Below are positions 61,132-64,000 of a stretch of 64,000 nt of DNA, one piece after another. The position numbers and the translations under genes were made by a program. The DNA lies in the NCBI RefSeq assembly GCF_048266365.1, contig NZ_JBLWZP010000011.1, positions 36,929 to 100,928 of the forward strand, given 5' to 3'. The notes under the pieces are model-generated. The model saw only the letters and a list, made by a program, of their open reading frames with translations, ran no database searches and was not told the DNA's origin. Source of the DNA: Galbibacter sp048266365 (lineage in GTDB: Bacteria > Bacteroidota > Bacteroidia > Flavobacteriales > Flavobacteriaceae). How positions within the stretch are numbered: position 1 is the stretch's first letter; the number at the start of each line of letters is the position of its first letter.

Positions 61132-61548
61132 TTACTTAACCTTTCTAGAATTCCTCATCGCTAGTATTTTTTTAATTTTAGGATCCTTTAAAAGATTTTC
61201 ATATTCCATGGTTTCCATACCATAAATAGCCAGTTTTCCGTGATTATCAGCATGAATACCAAAACCATAATTCTTAGTTAAAGGGGATGCCCTAAAACAA
61301 GGTTTCCCTTTAGAGAAGAATATTTCTCTTTCTCGTTTATACTCAGAAACAACTAAATCCTTTCGTTTAGCATACACCTGGAACAGCACATCATCAGAAG
61401 TTAAAGTATATGGGTTGTTGGCAAGCAATTTGTATTGCAATTCTGCAATAGTTGGATTTCCCGCTCTTCCGGTTGGTATGGTGCCGCAATCTACATTGGT
61501 ATCCTCGGCCACCAAGATCAACGTATTGATATAATTTGTTGTATGCAT
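61132..61548 (-). CDS. DUF6157 family protein
   Basis: 138 residues beginning MHTTNYINTLILVAED and containing SDDVLFQVYAKR, FFSKGKPCFRASPLTKNYGF and GIHADNHGKLAIYGMET. These are the conserved blocks of DUF6157, a family of small cytosolic proteins of unknown function. The conserved cysteine (CFRASPLTK) may be functional. It stands alone between the kinase and a lipoprotein gene, on the minus strand. Confidence 0.8.
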   Translation of the reverse strand: MHTTNYINTLILVAEDTNVDCGTIPTGRAGNPTIAELQYKLLANNPYTLTSDDVLFQVYAKRKDLVVSEYKREREIFFSKGKPCFRASPLTKNYGFGIHADNHGKLAIYGMETMEYENLLKDPKIKKILAMRNSRKVK

Positions 61549-61605
61549 TTAATCTTTTATTGTATGAACCAACTCATTTAAAGCCTCCATTTACTTAACT
61601 TTCAT

Positions 61606-62145
61606 TTAAAGAATCTGAAGGGGAATATCATGTTTTTCGGCATATCGAATAGCAATTTCATCTAAATGGTTTAATTTTTTTAAAAATGCCGGATCATGAA
61701 TTTGGAACATTCTCTCAATTGCTGCATCTACTATTGGTTCGGGCTCATCAGCATCTATCATTTGTGCTATTTCTATATAATCCTTCTCAAAAATTTGTTT
61801 GCAATAGATCAAAAAATCCTCTGAGGCAGCAATTAAATTTTCAGTATCCGTATTGACTTCAAGTGTCTGAACTTTTTTTAAAGCTGTATTAGTTGGTTGT
61901 ATTAAATTTTGATCCAAATACGCCTTCACAGTTCCATTTTCTAGTTGACCCGATTCCAATACAAGCAATCTATTATTGCGCTTTAGTTCACGAATTTCAT
62001 TGAAATATTTACTATTGTATTTTCCAGTAATAATATTTGTATTGAGCACTGTAATTTCTAAGTGTTTTTGTGGGGAAGTATGATTACAGGAAACAACTGT
62101 AAATAAAATCAAAGAAAGTAATAGAAGTTTAATTATCGTTTTCAT
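61606..62145 (-). CDS. Unrecognised lipoprotein
   Basis: 179 residues from ATG 62145 (an ATG at 62157 adds four). Signal MKTIIKLLLLSLILFTVVSC ends in a lipobox. The rest is mostly helical and acidic (LNTNIITGKYNSKYFNEIREL; AAIERMFQIHDPAFLKKLN), without a motif I can name. It lies 57 bases upstream of DUF6157 and 46 bases downstream of the PorP/SprF gene on the same strand, so it may be co-transcribed with the secretion genes. Confidence 0.65.
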   Translation of the reverse strand: MKTIIKLLLLSLILFTVVSCNHTSPQKHLEITVLNTNIITGKYNSKYFNEIRELKRNNRLLVLESGQLENGTVKAYLDQNLIQPTNTALKKVQTLEVNTDTENLIAASEDFLIYCKQIFEKDYIEIAQMIDADEPEPIVDAAIERMFQIHDPAFLKKLNHLDEIAIRYAEKHDIPLQIL

Positions 62146-62202
62146 TTTTCTAATCATTTCAATATTTGTGTAAATAGGCTTTTAAATTTATACATGGATA
62201 AA

Positions 62203-63120
62203 TCACAATCCATATCCCTGAAACGCATACGATAGTACGATTCCGTGACTATTACCAAGTAGGGATTTTTTGAATCCAATATTGTATTGATAGATAAGTC
62301 TAAGGTACTTAAAAAGATAGACTCCTGCCATTAAATTCAAGGAAGATGTACTTCGATACCCTGCGCCTAATTCAAATTTATTTTCAAAGCTAGTGGAAAT
62401 GTTAATATCGATTTGCATTGGCGCCCCATCTTCATATTTTAAGAGTAAGTTCGGCTTGATGATTATCCGATCAAATTTATTGGTTAAAAAACTGTATCCC
62501 ATATAGCCATAAACCGGGTTAGAAAGTTTTATATGATCTGATGATGCTAATTTATTCCCTAGGATATTAGGAGCTGATACCCCTATGTAAAAATTACGCC
62601 GATTGTACAAAAACCCAATTCCAATAGTAGGTATGGATTCATTAATATTTTCTGAAAACACCGGATCATCCACAATACCTAGATCCAGGAGATTTTCTTT
62701 ATATTGTTGAATACCGGCTGTTAATCCAAATGAAAGTACATGCTCATTATATAGCTGCCAGTTGGGACGATCACTTTTAAAATCAAAAAAGAGCTTGTAT
62801 GAATAGGCTAAGTAAGCATTTGTACTGCTTGTCACACCGATTTCATCTCGAGAAATCGCGCCACCTAAGCCCATTTTTCTTTGAGCAAGCGGACTGTGGT
62901 AACTTAAAGATAAACGCTTTGGACTACCTTCGATATTATTTATATATCCATAATTACTTAAGGTCATTACACCTCCTTCACTCATCCCTGTGTACGCTGA
63001 GTTCACCATAACAGGATTGTAATTATATTCCGCGAACAGTGGCGTTTGCTGGGATAAGCCAAATTCTGGAATTAAGACACTTATAACTAGAAGAAAATTA
63101 ATTATTGTACCGCTTCTCAT
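62203..63120 (-). CDS. PorP/SprF family type IX secretion membrane protein
   Basis: 305 residues with signal peptide (about 1-23, ending FGLSQQ). The opening QTPLFAEYNYNPVMVNSAYTGMSEG and the membrane-strand-rich body with FKSDRPNWQLYNEHVLSFGLTAG are characteristic of PorP/SprF. These outer-membrane proteins are needed for the export or surface attachment of type B T9SS substrates such as SprB. The adjacent upstream gene, one base away, encodes exactly such a substrate. Confidence 0.92.
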   Translation of the reverse strand: MRSGTIINFLLVISVLIPEFGLSQQTPLFAEYNYNPVMVNSAYTGMSEGGVMTLSNYGYINNIEGSPKRLSLSYHSPLAQRKMGLGGAISRDEIGVTSSTNAYLAYSYKLFFDFKSDRPNWQLYNEHVLSFGLTAGIQQYKENLLDLGIVDDPVFSENINESIPTIGIGFLYNRRNFYIGVSAPNILGNKLASSDHIKLSNPVYGYMGYSFLTNKFDRIIIKPNLLLKYEDGAPMQIDINISTSFENKFELGAGYRSTSSLNLMAGVYLFKYLRLIYQYNIGFKKSLLGNSHGIVLSYAFQGYGL

Positions 63121-63121
63121 A

Positions 63122-64000
63122 TTATCTTTTTAAAACTATAAACCCCTTTACAGCTTTTGAATTCCCATTTTGATTTGCCAAAATTTCAAAGAAATAGGTG
63201 CCATCTGGTAATTCTCCACTTCCAATTGAAGTATTCATATTTGCAATACCATTAAAAACCAAAGATTGATTATCATATCCCTCTACTTTAAATACAATAT
63301 CCCCCCACCTGTTATAAATGGTGACTAAATTGTCCCGATAGTTCTCAATATTAGGGATTTCCCAAAAATCATTAATTGAATCACCATTAGGGGAAACACC
63401 ATATTTAGTCTGTCCCAAATCAAATGATTGGGCAGTAATAAAACTTTCCTCTGAGCAGCTCAAGGCAGATCCAGCGTAGTTATACGGTGTAATACGAACA
63501 TAGATCGTGCTACCTTCAGGTAGCTCAGCTGATGGCGTAAAACTAGCCGTATTACCCAGATCTTGATTACTCACTAGTTCCGTTCCACCTGGGGTTGTTC
63601 CAATTGAGATTCGATATCCTGTAGCTTCTGATACAGAATTCCACTGCAATGTGGCAGTCAGCTCAACATCACTAGCTCCATTTAACGGTTGGATTAGGCT
63701 GGTACATACTGGTGCTTTGAGTTGGGTTGTGGTAGTAAAGCTTTCTTCTGAACAGGCAACGGCATCACCTGCTGAATTATAGGGTGTAATACGAACATAG
63801 ATCGTGCTACCTTCAGGTAGCTCAGCTGATGGCGTAAAACTGGTCGTATTACCCAGATCTTGATTACTCACGATTTCCGTTCCACCTGGGGTTGTTCCAA
63901 TTGAGATTCGATATCCTGTAGCTTCAGTTATGGAATTCCACTCCAATGTGGTATTCAGTTCTACTTCAGTTGATCCATTTAACGGTTGGATTAGGCTGGT
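63122..64000 (-). CDS. T9SS type B (gliding-motility C-terminal) repeat adhesin, C-terminal part, cut by window edge
   Basis: The minus-strand frame is open to the edge, so the N-terminus is outside. Two tandem fibronectin-III-like repeats with core LQWNSVSEATGYRISIGTTP are followed by the CHU_C / type B sorting domain: KYGVSPNGDSINDFWEIPNI, VTIYNRWGDIVFKVEGYDN, and GTYFFEILANQN with C-terminus KAVKGFIVLKR. It is exported through T9SS and displayed on the surface. It ends one base before PorP/SprF. Confidence 0.9.
   Translation of the reverse strand, partial: TSLIQPLNGSTEVELNTTLEWNSITEATGYRISIGTTPGGTEIVSNQDLGNTTSFTPSAELPEGSTIYVRITPYNSAGDAVACSEESFTTTTQLKAPVCTSLIQPLNGASDVELTATLQWNSVSEATGYRISIGTTPGGTELVSNQDLGNTASFTPSAELPEGSTIYVRITPYNYAGSALSCSEESFITAQSFDLGQTKYGVSPNGDSINDFWEIPNIENYRDNLVTIYNRWGDIVFKVEGYDNQSLVFNGIANMNTSIGSGELPDGTYFFEILANQNGNSKAVKGFIVLKR
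63427..64000. repeat. 297-bp direct repeats coding for adhesin domains
   Basis: A repeat of 297 bases (99 residues) lies in tandem, for example GGTGTAATACGAACATAGAT at 63486 and 63783. The repeats are almost identical over long blocks at the DNA level and probably continue outside the window. Confidence 0.85.

Noticed and set aside
1..64000. CRISPR arrays, rRNA genes, replication origin, prophage
   Set aside because: No regularly spaced short repeats, rRNA sequence, DnaA-box cluster or phage structural genes were seen in the window.

Overview
The window comes from an AT-rich genome of the Bacteroidetes, most likely a marine member of the Flavobacteriaceae. The evidence is a SusC/SusD pair, a PorP/SprF protein next to a type IX secretion (T9SS type B) adhesin, a fused ccoNO gene, promoters of the Bacteroidetes TAnnTTTG type, and few Shine-Dalgarno sequences. 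Identifications rest on reading protein motifs by eye; no database search was run.

Layout. 1-5.0 kb: edge of a kynureninase gene, an M15 peptidase (TTG start), a GH3-family enzyme, a DUF2797 protein, ribosomal protein S21, a cold-shock protein and an ankyrin protein. 5.0-15.8 kb: a microaerobic respiration island with a Crp/Fnr regulator, ccoI-ccoS-ccoNO-ccoQ-ccoP-ccoG-ccoH plus a TauE/DsbD-like membrane protein, and hemN. Three FNR-like palindromes (before ccoI, ccoS and hemN) lie at exactly the same distance from their -7 boxes, so these genes look like one oxygen-controlled regulon. 15.8-23.3 kb: a small glycan-uptake-type locus (SusD, SusC, a GHL10-type hydrolase-like lipoprotein, a CBM9-like protein) of unknown substrate. 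23.4-36.3 kb: an AsmA-like protein; a class III anaerobic ribonucleotide reductase whose glycyl-radical domain is a separate 53-residue gene; NrdG; SppA; a FolK-deoxynucleoside kinase fusion; a TrmH-type methyltransferase; MutS (TTG start).

36.4-39.0 kb: tRNA-Gly and tRNA-Leu, then an accessory patch holding the 3' remnant of a regulator/ATPase-type gene, an HTH-nucleotidyltransferase pair with palindromic operators (a probable toxin-antitoxin or defence module), and a broken metallophosphoesterase joined directly to the 3' end of a tnpB gene. 39.0-41.6 kb: lpxD, a stretch of about 820 bases without a convincing gene, and a DJ-1/PfpI-like lipoprotein. 41.8-61.0 kb: nine co-directional genes for a MacB/FtsX-type tripartite export system (adaptor, ATPase, five different permeases, second ATPase, TolC), divergent from a sigma-54-dependent response regulator and its histidine kinase, with a candidate sigma-54 promoter between them. 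61.1-64.0 kb: a DUF6157 protein, an unrecognised lipoprotein, PorP/SprF, and the C-terminus of a repeat adhesin running off the window.

The most interesting signals are the split NrdD, the fixed-geometry FNR-like regulon, the HTH-nucleotidyltransferase pair in the tRNA-proximal patch, and the five-permease array with its own two-component system.
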